A stretch of DNA of 64,000 nt from Panagrolaimus kolymaensis (GCA_028622995.1 JAJQJQ010000011.1:1860001-1924000); one strand, 5' to 3'; shown: positions 45,601 to 57,785, counted from the stretch's first letter. The notes: a model not told the origin generated them from the sequence alone. Program-made: numbers and translations.

Positions 45601-48600
45601 ATAGTTTTACAATTATTTTATTGGAAGGATATCGTAGATATATCCCTTTAAGAATATAACCGTTCGATTTTTTGTTCTGCAAATTTATTCCTTTGCTTTT
45701 TTTCTACTTTTTTTAAACCTTTTAAAGATAGTTTAAAGTCGATGAAAGTCTCAAAAAAGGGTTTGTGTCAATTCAATTCAACAATTTCTTTTTTGTTGTT
45801 GAAAACATGCCAATAACATGAAATGAAAAGCAATGAATGAATGTGCTTGCTTCCCTGCTTCTTCTCAATGAATGAGAATGACCGCTGAAAAAAATGAAAA
45901 TGAGTCAAAGAAAAGAGAAAAAGAGGCAATTGGACTAAAAAAGTGACCAGCAACTATTTTGGAAAATGGTCAAAAGCAACATTTTTGAAGAACAAGGAAG
46001 TGTCATACATGAAAAAAGTTGGGTGCTTGCGCGAAAACATTGCCTTGCATGACTTTCCTTTCCTCCTTTTTGCAGCCATCTAATTCATTTTATCTTAAAG
46101 GAGTAGTAACTTCAGCGTTAAATTCACTTAAGGGTGTTATTTTCAGCGGCATTTTATGGAAAAATTCAAAAAGAGTAAAGTAAGTAAAAAGATAGCAGCT
46201 TTGCCATTCATAGTCGACGATGGCGGTGGTTGTTATTTTCGCAGTTTAAAAGAAGGCAAAGTAAAAGTGCCAGGAAATTTACACCTGCAAAAAAAACAAA
46301 ATAAAGTTATTTGTGGTAAATTCTTCTGGGACATTGAGTTTTTAAAGAATTGCTTCTTTGTTTACATCCAACTTTTTTATTTTTTGTTATTTTTACAAAA
46401 TATCATTATGGGATTTACACCTGCTTATTATCGTATTTATTACACATTCATGGGATTTTTCTTTCTTCGAAAAAACAAACAAACTTGTTCTTCCCATTTT
46501 ATTTTTTTTTTTCATTCTCTCTTTGTCGATTGTCTTTAGCTTCTTCGTTGATATCTCCGAATTGAACCTCAAAGAAATAAACCAAACCGACTTCTATCTT
46601 CGCGTTTTTCTTCTCCTCCATTTTTTTCTTTTTCTAAGAATAGTTTAGTTTCTTTCAAGGTTTAAAAATAACTGTTGTGTCAAGGTGAAAATATTGTGGT
46701 CATTATTTGAATGATTAGCCGGAACAGTCCAGCACCACCACCACTAACTAACAAAAAAGCAATAATATGTCAAAATAATTTCAAAAAAAAAATGCCTATT
46801 GAAAGCCTCATCAATCTTATCTTTTTGATCTCAGACATTCTTTAGGACAAAAGCGATAAATATCTTTGCCACAAACTAATTGGTTTTTTTAAGAGGAAAA
46901 TGCTATAGAGCATTTTTTTAACACTTTATTGGCTTTAGTCTATTTTTTGGATCCACTTTTATTTCAGCAGTGTTTAACTTTCTAAATCTACAAATATTGA
47001 GCGATATTCATCATGAAATATTCTCCAAAATAAAGCCTAGTCATCGATATCGTATTGGAAAGATTTTAGGATTTATGAAGTCCAGCGACGGCGCGGAATC
47101 GACTTTGATGATTTCTTTCAATTTCCTTGACTTTTAAAAAATGCCGAAAATGTCAAAACTTTTTTTGATGTTTCTCATATATAGCAGCAGCTGCTGGATG
47201 GTGGCCACCAAATCTACACTGCTCTTTAATCATGCTTCATTGTTTTTTTAATATTCCTTTTTAATGGCCTCATTAATGTATCCTGCTTTTTCTTCTTCTC
47301 ATGAAGTTGATACTTTTTTTTATTAACTTTTTCTACTTAAAAACTACGAGCAACAGCTTTTATAAACATTTTGACAGTCGACAAAGTTTATTAGTTATTT
47401 TAAATTAAAGTTAAAGTTTAAGCCCTTTTTTTAACATTGAAATCTTCCGTCGAATTCAAAATATAGAATAAAAAAGGGGGCTTCAAGCTTCAATTTTTTC
47501 CATATTGTTGCTTCATTGCTTCGAAACAATTGAATGGACATCGGTCATTCATCAAAATTTTAGGCTTGTTAAAATCTCTCTTTTCTTTTTTTGTCTTTTT
47601 TTTTTGTTAGAATTTTTATGCTTGAATTCAACTTTTGTTTAACATTATCCAAAAAATAACAAATTTGCTTTAAAAAAGTACTACTTTTGTTTTTTACTTC
47701 CACTGGCTAGACTTTCACTACCTTATAAGAGATTGGAAAAAGTTTTAGATAATAGTTTCTTGGGTTTTTTTGGTTATCAAAAAAAAGTTAGTACCATCCA
47801 TTTTCCACGAATGTATTAAGCGTTCTTTTTTCTTCTTCTCTTCATTAAAGTAAATAAATTGAAAAATGAATCAAAGGAAGGGTTGCAATAAAAACATGCT
47901 TTTTTATGTTTTCCAGTGGCACCTTTTGAAAAGTAATTAAGAATAAAAACATACACGGAATGAACTAAAAATATTTGAGCGCAAAAAAAGTGATAAAAGA
48001 AACGTGTTTGATTGGAATTTAATGTATTGGTTTCGGATAAAAATAAAATATAAAAATTATTTTTACGTAAAAACTTTTAGAATAACCACGTGGGAATATT
48101 GATAAATTTTCTTAGTTAATACTTAACCTAAAAAAAGTCCTTCAAAATAAAACATTTATTTTTTGCAATTTTCTGCATTTCCAAAAAGTTTTTGTTTTTT
48201 AATCCTAAAAAAACTTTCATTTTCCCATTGTTTTTTTTATTGCATTTCTAAGACATGCAAAATCTTATTCCACTTGTAACATTTTATTGCCACCTTTATA
48301 TCCTCTTCCATCCAATTCAAAAAAAAAAGATTGATTAAGTAGTCTATGTAAAGTTTTCCCTCAATTTGATTGATGACGACATAAGCGTGGTTGATATATT
48401 TTTTTCTTCTTGATCGTGTATCAATTTGCACCATTAACAAAAAAAGCCTAATAATTTCAGATATTTTTATTTTTCCTCCAAATCCTGCTTCGTAATGTAA
48501 CTGCCATTTTTATTTTGATCATTCTTTTGTGCAATTTTGCCTTTTTTTTGATTCAGGGAGGCTTGAATTTTCACTTTTTTATATCGCATGTATCTCGTAA

Positions 48601-48618
48601 ATTAGCTTTCTTAAAATC
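42651..48618. other. Gene desert of about 6 kb
   Basis: A/T-rich DNA with many poly-T/poly-A runs and no exon chain that I can support. Open frames at 42907-43128, 43082-43270, 45198-45395 and 46156-46539 are Lys/Phe-rich, do not join to each other and carry no motif. A local pyrimidine-rich block lies at 44270-44440. The region may hold upstream control DNA for the ADAM gene or an unrecognised non-coding transcript. Confidence 0.4.
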
Positions 48619-51334
48619 ATGCTAAATCCTAAACACTGCCAAATTTTTTCATGCTTTAATTATTTTATTTTTGTTACTATTTTTAAATTATTATTATTAA
48701 TTTTTGCTTTATCAATTGATGCTGCAATCGAAGATGATGTTAATATTAATCCTACATTAATAATACCAGTAGAAGTTTTGATACCAGAGTTTAATGATGA
48801 TGATAATATTACTGCAGATTTAATAAAACACGGAATTGTTGCCCAAGCCGAACCAGCAATATGGGGTGATGCCGCCCCAGATTATTCTCTTACCATCCTA
48901 GATGAAAAACCTATTTATATTTATGCTTTAATATTTGTTGATTCTAAAATAGTAATTTTTTCCAAAAGCTTTGTTTCTTATTCCATAGTTTTCCATTTTT
49001 ACAGACTCGCCATTATTCAAATGATATGGGAATAATTAAAACAGAAATAATGAGAATGATTAAAGAAGCAAACAATTATTTTTCACAATTAAATATAAGA
49101 ATAAGCGTGGTGGATGTGCTACAAACCATGAGAGATGATTTATCACTTTATACCTTTCAATCATTTCATACTAGCAAACTTGTAAATTTACCATATCATA
49201 ATTTTGCTGCATTAATATCTTTTCGTTATGCTGGCGGTTTAGCTTATGTTGATGGAATGTGTTCATATCGAAATTCACTTCTTTGTGGCTTTTATCCTCA
49301 TAATCCCGAAGCCATGGGAGCCATATTTTTTCATGAAACCGCTCATCTTTTGGGTGTGGGACATGATGATAAAAATAAAACATTAAATTTAACTAATTGT
49401 ATTTGTTATGATCCAATATTATCCGAATCCATATACAACGCAGAAACATATCGACCTTCAGCAGGATGTTTAAAAATACCGTGAGTCACTATTATGCGTT
49501 GAAACATACACAATAGCTTTTGATTTTCTTCCAAACGTTTTTTTACCCATCAACACCGAGATTTTTAGTGGATATGATCATGATTGTACAGCGCAATATT
49601 TAGCAAACATCGTCCATCGAAATCGATGCTTACCAAAAGAACCTCGAAGAGAAAGTGAAAATGTTGCAGATGGATTTCGAGATTGGACTCCATTTTATGA
49701 TTCAAAATTAGCTATTTGTGGTAATGGAGTTATTGAAGGCGAAGAAGAATGTGATTGTGGAATAAAAAAGTTTTGTAATGAAATAAATTGCATTCCGGAA
49801 ACATGCAAAAGGAAAATTTCTTTTTACGTTATAGTAAGTTTTGTTATATTTTTTTGAAGGACATCATCGTTCCCTAAAAAAAATCAAAGTGTACTAACAG
49901 CAGCAAAAAAAAGTGAAATTGAGTCATTGCTCTCTCTCTTGTTTAAAACGAGTAAGAATCAATCAAACGTTGTTTTTTGAACTTCTTTTTTTTTTCTGCT
50001 GCAAATTCAGGGATTTTTTTACACCAGCTGTTATTGCTCATAAAATCAGAGTTGGTTTAGCTTTTTTGGAAAAAAAATGAAATTAAATTTAGTAAAGTTT
50101 ATTTTTTTCCCTTTGATTTTACTAAATCGTGACAAGCTTCAGATATTTCTGTAAAATAAGGATAGTTTTATTATTTTCCTTCATTAATTTTAATCCATAA
50201 TTTGATTGGAAGTTTTAACGTTTTAATTTATCTTTTACATACACACTTGTCATTTTGTCGCTGCATTTTTTGTAACAATGACCGGTTATGTTAGACCATG
50301 CACACTTATAAATAACAGTTTTCACAATGTCCATAATTTGTTTATGCTTGAAACCTTATAAGGAAGAAAAACTAAACCTTAAAAATTTTGTCTTTGAGAG
50401 GGTTTCTCTTCCTTCCTTACATAATGCACTTTTTCTGATGATCTTATTATTCATCAAACAAAACAAAATTCCTCTTGAACCTTTTTATCATTTGATTTTT
50501 TTGCCCTCCAATAGAGAGGGAAAGCTGTCGCCTACACTTCTTCTTTCCTTCTTCCTCTTCTCACTTTTTGTGACTCATTCAACAACAAAAAAAATCGCAC
50601 TTTTTTTATTTAAAAAAACAAATTGAATTGACTTTGACTCCAATTTTTTTCTTTCAGTTTTTGGCTTGTTTCTTGGTTTGTTGTATTTTATTAACTTTAC
50701 TATCGATCTGCTGTTATTATATTTTAAAACAAATTTCAACTAAAGTTTCATCAACGATGAGACCATCATTTCGAAGCAAAAAATGGAGATTTTGTAAAAT
50801 TGCTGCCGAACCTCTGAGAATTCTTAAACGATTATTTTTTGTTAAAAGTGAAAACCGAAATCGAAGACCTAAAAATATTTCAAATCCATTGGGACAAAAT
50901 GAAAAGGTTGGCTTTATTATTATTTTTATGATATTTATAAAACCTTTTTTTAGTTGAGTACGGAAACTATCGTAACTTTAGTTCCAAAAGAAATAAACCA
51001 AATAGGAAGCACAGAAACATTGCGAACAACTCCTCGTCCAAAGATGCCACCTCCACCGCCTCCAATTGCAGCCAAACCTAAACCTGAAAGGCCACCACGT
51101 CCAGTTTTTATACCAATTCGAACAGCTCCACCGCCTCCTCCGCCACCAATTTCGACCAAGCCAAAGCTCACGCCGTGTTCGATTCCATCAATTATGGAAC
51201 CACCGCCATCAATAATTCCAGAAATTCAAATGAGAATGAATGAAGTACTTTGGGCTGAATATGAAGAAAGAATATCACATAAATTTGCTGATTTTACTGA
51301 AGAATTTGCATCATCGGATGATGAAGAAATGTAA
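48619..51334 (+). CDS. ADAM-family (M12B) membrane metalloprotease with reduced disintegrin region
   Basis: Exons from ATG 48619 to TAA 51332-51334. An N-terminal hydrophobic stretch (TIFKLLLLIFALSIDAA) serves as signal peptide. The prodomain is very short (about 90 residues). The catalytic domain has HETAHLLGVGHD, the complete zinc site HExxHxxGxxHD, but the usual Met-turn CIM reads CIC. After LANIVHRNRCL comes ICGNGVIEGEEECDCG, the start of a disintegrin domain that stops after about 40 residues (CIPETCKRK). An intron of about 825 bp leads directly to a transmembrane helix (FLACFLVCCILLTLLSICCYY). The cytoplasmic tail has PPPPPPIAAKP and APPPPPPPIS SH3-binding stretches and an acidic end. 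Cysteine-rich and EGF regions are absent. Confidence 0.85.
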
Positions 51335-51617
51335 TAATTAGTAGTAATCCTTCCTTGTCAATTAAATAATCCCCGGTGGTAACATTCCATTTTTTTAAAT
51401 GCTTTATTATGGTTTTATAACAACAACATTCACACTTTTTTTTATTTTACCAAGCACTCCCAAAAAACTTACTGGTCTCATCATTATAACACAACTATTA
51501 TCTATTTACGTAAAAAATTTATTTTTGTAGGATTAAATTATCTTCTTTTTTTTGTAAATCATAAAAATTCATTTTATCAAACTTTTATTTTGAAACACAG
51601 AAATGTACACAACACTA
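51335..51617. other. Intergenic gap
   Basis: About 280 bp of A/T-rich DNA between the ADAM stop and the CPSF73 duplicate. No signal seen. Confidence 0.3.
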
Positions 51618-52757
51618 CCTCAAACATCCTAAAGAAAGTTGCTGGTTTCTTTAAATCTTTTTTGGTCCTTTTTGAATCGATTGCAAGGTAATCAGGAAGA
51701 TCATAGCCTTCGAGTTCTTCCATCAACAGTTGAGGATCTAATGTTCTCAAATTGAATTCGAGCCAGTCTTGAGATTTTGAATAATAAATAGTTTGATGAT
51801 TGCTAACATTGCTAATTCGAAGAGAGGAATATTCCATGAGATCTTGAGGGACGAGCACGTTATAGTTGAAATTTTTTCTCATCAAAATTCCATGGATTAG
51901 ATCTTCGGTGTGTAAATTTGTTACAATTGAACCAACAAGCCGAGCCACCTTTTCAGAAGCAAAACGAAGATTCAATTTTTCAGTATTTTTCGGCATATGA
52001 ATTTCCATATTTGCAAAATCAGGATTGTGTTCAAGTTGACGATGAAGACCATTTTTAAGCCGACTCATTTCACCAGATTCTCCATGGACGAGGATAACAT
52101 GATGTGGTTTCAATCGAGTAATAAAGTCTGTCGTTTGGACGAAGTCAGTGTGAGCAGAAAAACTAATGTAAGAAATTTGCAAACGAACAGGAATCCTTCG
52201 ACCAGTTAAAGTAACAATTTCTTCGGGTTCAGAGAGAATATGTTTCGCGAGAGTTCCTTCAACACAATAGCCAGCAATAATGCATCCATTTTTTGAATCA
52301 GGACACCATTGTTCAAACAATTGTCGAGAAAGCCCTGGTTGAAGCATACCAGGTGAAGCGAGAATAACACATGGACCGCCATCATCAAATTGGTCAGAGT
52401 TCTATAAAAGCAAGAAATACAATAAGTGTCATATGGATTTGTAAAAATAAGCAAACCTTAAGAGGTGTAACATATTTAAAGATAAATGGATTAGTATGAA
52501 CAAGATGGTTTTGAACACGAGAATTCATTCCATTAACAAATGTTTGATAAACGCTCATACATTTTTTAGCCAAAGTACTTGCATCTAAAATGAACGGTAG
52601 TGAGAACATCATAATAAGGGTGCGAATTATACTTACAATAAATAGGAATAACATGAAGTTCTGGATGAGCACGCCAAAATTCATCCAAAATTAACAAAAG
52701 TTCTTGAGCTCGTCCAAGAGCAAAGACCGGAATCAAGCGAGCAAAGAAGGGAATCAA
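51618..52757 (-). pseudogene. Duplicate fragment of CPSF73 (3' part, introns kept)
   Basis: 51618-52737 matches 54811-55930 with a constant offset of 3193 bp and, by eye, a single difference (C at 51628 versus A at 54821, giving FRMFE instead of FSMFE). It covers the MBL/beta-CASP middle and most of the C-terminal region, including the intron at 52401-52456. The 5' exons with the catalytic HFHIDHCG and the last two exons are missing. At its inner end the text reads AATCAAGCGAGCAAAGAAGGG then AATCAAGCATCTACC, a short duplicated junction, before similarity ends. It is a DNA-level copy, not a retrocopy, and is probably non-functional. Confidence 0.9.
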
Positions 52758-53538
52758 GCATCTACCAAAAAAATTATGTTACAACATTTATTTGTAGAAA
52801 AAATACAAAATATGTAAATGTAAAAAAAAGAGTTAATAAACAGATTAAAGATGTTAATGCAAAACAAATCGACAAGATAAAAAAGAACAAAATGAAGAGA
52901 TCTGATGTCTCTTTTTAGTTATTATTTTCTTACTACTACTGTATTTAGTATTTCTCTCAAATATATTATCTAAATTACAGGAAGACAAGTGTTACAATGT
53001 AAATCACTAAAGAAATTTTAAAAAGAATTTTACTGCAAAATAAAATTGCATATGAAATACATATTATTAAAAAATGACATAATTCTCCAAATAAAATAAG
53101 AAAAAATATTTTTTAAATTTTCATTATTTTGTTCATGTGTTAACTCTAAAAAAATTCTTATAAAAGAAAGACTACCTTAACGAGGTGGTCAATCGGTATT
53201 GCAAACAACAATAAATGTGCGTGTATCTTTTGGATGTCTTGAAGGTATACTTTATGATTTCGATAATGGCTTGGTTATAGGATTTTTTGATTTTATTGTG
53301 GAGTCAAAGGTTATAAAGGCACGTAAGATTTTCATATTGTCCCCTACCCACTACTCATGGTGGCACCGCATAATCGAGCATTCCCCACAGCCACCTCTCC
53401 TGCCAAACTGTGGGTGGAGTTTTTATTGATTAATCTCATTTTATAAGAAATATAAATGCAAAAAATATTTCAGGAAGATCCACAAAAATATTATTTTTTA
53501 GTTCTTTTTTGATTTATTTTGATAATAAATGAGTAAAA
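52758..53538. other. Intergenic stretch with an unexplained open frame
   Basis: About 780 bp. An open frame at 53199-53429 (76 codons, no ATG start, containing CLEGILYDFDNGLVIGFFDF) and a patch at 53338-53420 that is distinctly richer in G and C than the rest (for example CCCCACAGCCACCTCTCCTG) stand out, but I cannot assign either. The rest is plain A/T-rich DNA. Confidence 0.3.
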
Positions 53539-54333
53539 ATGGATACTCTTAAATTAACAAAATATTGCTCAAGAGATTTAAAAAGGAAAACGCCTCTTGA
53601 AGATGAATCTTTTAATTTTCCTTCGCTTCCATATGTTTGTCAACGTCGATTTGTTGAAATTTGTGATGGGAAAACTCTAAAAAAGTTTACTGGAATTAAC
53701 GCATGGACAAGAAAACTCTCAAGACGATGCCTTGTAATTGATAAAGTTGTTATTTATACTTCCGATATCTCCTGTAATTATACAGCAATATGTTATTGTA
53801 ATCCAAATGAAATATGCCATCATATTATAAATGCTGGTAAACTTTCTTATCTTAAAAACAAAGTTGAAGTTGCAAACAAGATCAAAATTTGTGGACATTC
53901 TCACACGAAAACAATGGAAATGAGCGAACGTTTTCTTCAAAGCTTACCGTTTAGTTTTAATTCAGTCGAACAACTTGAACTCAAAGATTTTTGTGCAGAT
54001 ATTAAAGTTTTGAAAAAACTCATCATCCCTGGATTAAAAAAATTTTGGTTTTTTGGCGGAATTGGTTCAAATTCCTCATTAAAAGAGCTGAAAGAATTCG
54101 TGGATCGATTATCAAAATTAAAAAAATTTGTGTAAGTTTTTGTAGTTAATTTAAAAAAAGTTCTTTTTATTTACAGGTTCGCGGTAAATCGTTTTGATTG
54201 TTGCTTTTCTTTCGACTTCAAAACTTTATTACGTGAAAAATACTCTTCAGAATGTCAGAAAATTATAGAAAGTAGCTCAAATATGATTGTGATTCATAAC
54301 GTTATGCAAGGAAGCAGCTTCATGGAAATTTAA
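53539..54333 (+). CDS. F-box-like nematode protein (two exons)
   Basis: Exon 1 (53539 to about 54132) joins in frame across a 45-bp intron to exon 2, ending at TAA 54331-54333, about 250 residues. It starts MDTLKLTKYCSRDLKRK. LPYVCQRRFVEICDGKTLKKF resembles the short F-box-like head of panagrolaimid expanded families, and the rest is a Leu/Ile-rich region with LSKLKKFVFAVN, like the tail of the HAT/F-box-like fusion proteins. No HAT repeats. It sits between the two copies of CPSF73. A role as a substrate-binding adaptor is only inferred from family resemblance. Confidence 0.65.
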
Positions 54334-54494
54334 AGAAAACGTATGCGACCAGTTTATAGAATTATTTGTAAACAAAATTTCTTATTTTACGAATACAGGT
54401 TTTTTTCACCTTATTTTATTGAAACAAATAAATACATAATTAACAAAAACAAACAAAAATAAAATGCAAAAATAAAAATTTCATGAACACGTAT

Positions 54495-56794
54495 TTATCC
54501 AGAATTTTCATCCGAACTATTTTCTTCTTCAACAGCTTCATGTTTCTTAACAAATGAATCCAATGTTATTTTGTTGTTTTCTAAAAGCATCACATTTATT
54601 CAATGAAGAAATAAAGTAAAAACTTACTATCAGCAGCTTTGTGTTCTTGAGCATTCATAATACAGAAAACAACGAGATCAACATAATTATCAGCTTCCAC
54701 ATCGGCTGTCCAACTAATTCTAGCAAGTTGTTCGTCTTTAATTAGATGCACGGCAACTATACCCTAAAAATAAGTAAACGCATTTCAAAGCTAACATAAA
54801 CAAAGTCATACCTCAAACATACTAAAGAAAGTTGCTGGTTTCTTTAAATCTTTTTTGGTCCTTTTTGAATCGATTGCAAGGTAATCAGGAAGATCATAGC
54901 CTTCGAGTTCTTCCATCAACAGTTGAGGATCTAATGTTCTCAAATTGAATTCGAGCCAGTCTTGAGATTTTGAATAATAAATAGTTTGATGATTGCTAAC
55001 ATTGCTAATTCGAAGAGAGGAATATTCCATGAGATCTTGAGGGACGAGCACGTTATAGTTGAAATTTTTTCTCATCAAAATTCCATGGATTAGATCTTCG
55101 GTGTGTAAATTTGTTACAATTGAACCAACAAGCCGAGCCACCTTTTCAGAAGCAAAACGAAGATTCAATTTTTCAGTATTTTTCGGCATATGAATTTCCA
55201 TATTTGCAAAATCAGGATTGTGTTCAAGTTGACGATGAAGACCATTTTTAAGCCGACTCATTTCACCAGATTCTCCATGGACGAGGATAACATGATGTGG
55301 TTTCAATCGAGTAATAAAGTCTGTCGTTTGGACGAAGTCAGTGTGAGCAGAAAAACTAATGTAAGAAATTTGCAAACGAACAGGAATCCTTCGACCAGTT
55401 AAAGTAACAATTTCTTCGGGTTCAGAGAGAATATGTTTCGCGAGAGTTCCTTCAACACAATAGCCAGCAATAATGCATCCATTTTTTGAATCAGGACACC
55501 ATTGTTCAAACAATTGTCGAGAAAGCCCTGGTTGAAGCATACCAGGTGAAGCGAGAATAACACATGGACCGCCATCATCAAATTGGTCAGAGTTCTATAA
55601 AAGCAAGAAATACAATAAGTGTCATATGGATTTGTAAAAATAAGCAAACCTTAAGAGGTGTAACATATTTAAAGATAAATGGATTAGTATGAACAAGATG
55701 GTTTTGAACACGAGAATTCATTCCATTAACAAATGTTTGATAAACGCTCATACATTTTTTAGCCAAAGTACTTGCATCTAAAATGAACGGTAGTGAGAAC
55801 ATCATAATAAGGGTGCGAATTATACTTACAATAAATAGGAATAACATGAAGTTCTGGATGAGCACGCCAAAATTCATCCAAAATTAACAAAAGTTCTTGA
55901 GCTCGTCCAAGAGCAAAGACCGGAATCAAGCATCTACCGCCACGAGTAACAATTTCTTTTACATTATCCGTAAATCTTTGTTCACGTACTTCACGGCTTT
56001 CATGGACTTGAGTACCATAAGTTGATTCCTAAATTAAAAACAATTATTATTAAGCCAAATATGTTAGCATTACCGAAATTAGAATATCTGGTGTAACTTC
56101 AGGAACTTCTGCAGCTCTTAAATGTCGATCTTCTTCGCATGAAAAATCACCAGTATATAAAACTCGAACAGTATCAATTTCAATCATAAACATGCATGCT
56201 CCAAGAACATGTCCAGCAACATACGCACGAAATCGAACACCATTAACTTCTTTTTGTTCTTTAAAATCCACACATTCTATTTTATTCATACTCTTTTCAA
56301 CATCGTCTTCGGTATAAAGGATTCGATCGCCACCAGGCCCATTTTTAGCAACTTTAACAAAATCTCCAAGCATGATACGGTAAATGGCTTTAGTTGCGTG
56401 AGTCATAAAGCATCTTCCTCGAAATGCTGTTTTAGTTAGTAACCATGGAAGAGCTCCACAATGATCAATATGAAAATGAGTAACCAAGAGTAAATCAATT
56501 TCATCAACATCAATAAAATCAACAAATGGAAGAGAGTCAATTCCATGCATTCCAGGGTGAATACCACAATCAAGCTAAAATCCGACTGTTAAAGAAAGAA
56601 ACGGAGACAAGAAAACTAACCAAAATCTTTTTGCCTTTAAAGTTCAGGTAATGACATGATCGACCAACTTCTTGCCCAGACCCTCTGAAAGCCCAAATAT
56701 CAGTTGAACCATGGCAGTTAGAAACTTACAAAGGAATAAACTGAAGAACATCGGAATTGACACTACCATAAGGTTCTTCAGTTGCAGAATCCAT
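54495..56794 (-). CDS. cpsf-3: CPSF73 (CPSF3), pre-mRNA 3'-end endonuclease
   Basis: Minus-strand exons from ATG 56792-56794 ([13 protein letters not shown]) to TAA 54495-54497, about 680 residues. The metallo-beta-lactamase core has [19 protein letters not shown] and the zinc motif THFHIDHCG (HxHxDH), then [13 protein letters not shown] and [13 protein letters not shown]. The beta-CASP part has [30 protein letters not shown] and [17 protein letters not shown], ending with SFSAHTDF and LVHGESGEM. These are all conserved in CPSF73, the nuclease that cuts pre-mRNA before polyadenylation and histone pre-mRNA. A splice-acceptor-like site lies a few bases before the ATG. PC4 lies 210 bp upstream on the same strand, a typical operon spacing. 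The 3' part is duplicated at 51618-52757. Confidence 0.95.
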
Positions 56795-57004
56795 TGCTAA
56801 TATCCTGGAATTTACATTTTTTTTACTTGTTATGTACATATAAAATTTATCAATATTTATGCCGGAAACGTAACCACGATAAAAGAAACTTGGTTAAAAA
56901 GAAAATTTATTTAATAAAACAAAGAAAAATAACAGCGTTACACGATAAGAAACAAAGAGATCAAAATGAAGAGATCTCAATTTTACACGAACAGATCGCA
57001 CATT

Positions 57005-57768
57005 TCAAAGAAATTTCTTTTCAATAGCTGGAATCTTCTTAACAAAATCCTTGAATTGTTGAGGAGTGAAAGTAATACCCTTTTTACCAGGAAGAAGTTC
57101 GTTGTCTTTTCGGTAATATTCTCGGATGTTGATGTATTCTTTGCCTTTGAAGTTGGATTTTGTAGCGAACCGCATGTTACCAAGATCAATGCTCTTTAAA
57201 TAGAACTATTAGAAACGAAAGAGGCTAGATAAATAACTTACATCAGGTAATTCACTTTTATCATCTTCTTCTTTAGCTTTGCTTGATTTCTTGGATTTAG
57301 GTTTTTCTTCTTCCGATTCATCTTCAGAGCTTTCATCTACCTTGCGCTTCTAAAAATATTTAAATAAAAACGCGCCATTAAGAACTCAAAGTTTACCTTT
57401 GATTGAGGTTTTGACGATTTGCCAGTAGGAGTAACAGCCTTGCCTTTCTTGTCGCCCTTTTTAGGCTTAATTTCAGATTCAGAGTCAGAACTATAATCCT
57501 TCACGACTTCCTAAAATATGGAAATAAAAACGCGTTATTAAAAACTCAAAGTTTACCTTGGATTGAGGTTTTGACGATTTGCCAGGAGTAACAGCCTTGC
57601 CTTTCTTGTCACCCCTCTTAGGCTTAATTTCAGGTTCAGGTTCAGAGACATCAGAACTATCATCCTTCACGACTTCCTAAAATATTGATTATAAGTAATG
57701 ATAACAATTCAATGTAAGCTAACCTTATCAGGAGCAAAGTCAGTATCAGAAGATCCAGAGCTAGACAT
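57005..57768 (-). CDS. Transcriptional coactivator PC4/SUB1
   Basis: Five minus-strand exons from ATG 57766-57768 (MSSSGSSDTDFAPDK) to TGA 57005-57007. The N-terminal 130 residues are acidic/Ser-rich and Lys-rich and include two near-identical exons (57557-57676 and 57397-57510), then KRKVDESSEDESEEE. The C-terminal single-stranded-DNA-binding domain reads NMRFATKSNFKGKEYINIRE, then GKKGITFTPQQFKDFVKKI, matching PC4. PC4 binds melted promoter DNA and helps RNA polymerase II initiation, and also acts in termination and repair. It is followed at 210 bp by CPSF73 on the same strand. The longer N-terminus than human PC4 is due to the duplicated exon. Confidence 0.9.
57390..57676 (-). repeat. Tandem exon duplication in PC4
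   Basis: Two units of about 155 bp, each made of an exon (EVVKDxSSD..., IKPKxGDKKGKAVTPxGKSSKPQSK) and adjoining intron (AAAAACGCG.. ..AACTCAAAGTTTACC). They agree in exon and intron, showing recent tandem DNA duplication. The copies differ by small in-frame indels (40 versus 38 codons). Confidence 0.85.
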
Positions 57769-57785
57769 GGTTTAAAAGTTTTGAG

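Noticed and set aside
45198..46648. Open frames in the gene desert (His- and Phe-rich)
   Set aside because: They overlap in several frames, lack motifs and do not join into an exon chain.
50950..51171. Gly-rich minus-strand frame
   Set aside because: It is the antisense shadow of the Pro-rich tail of the ADAM gene.
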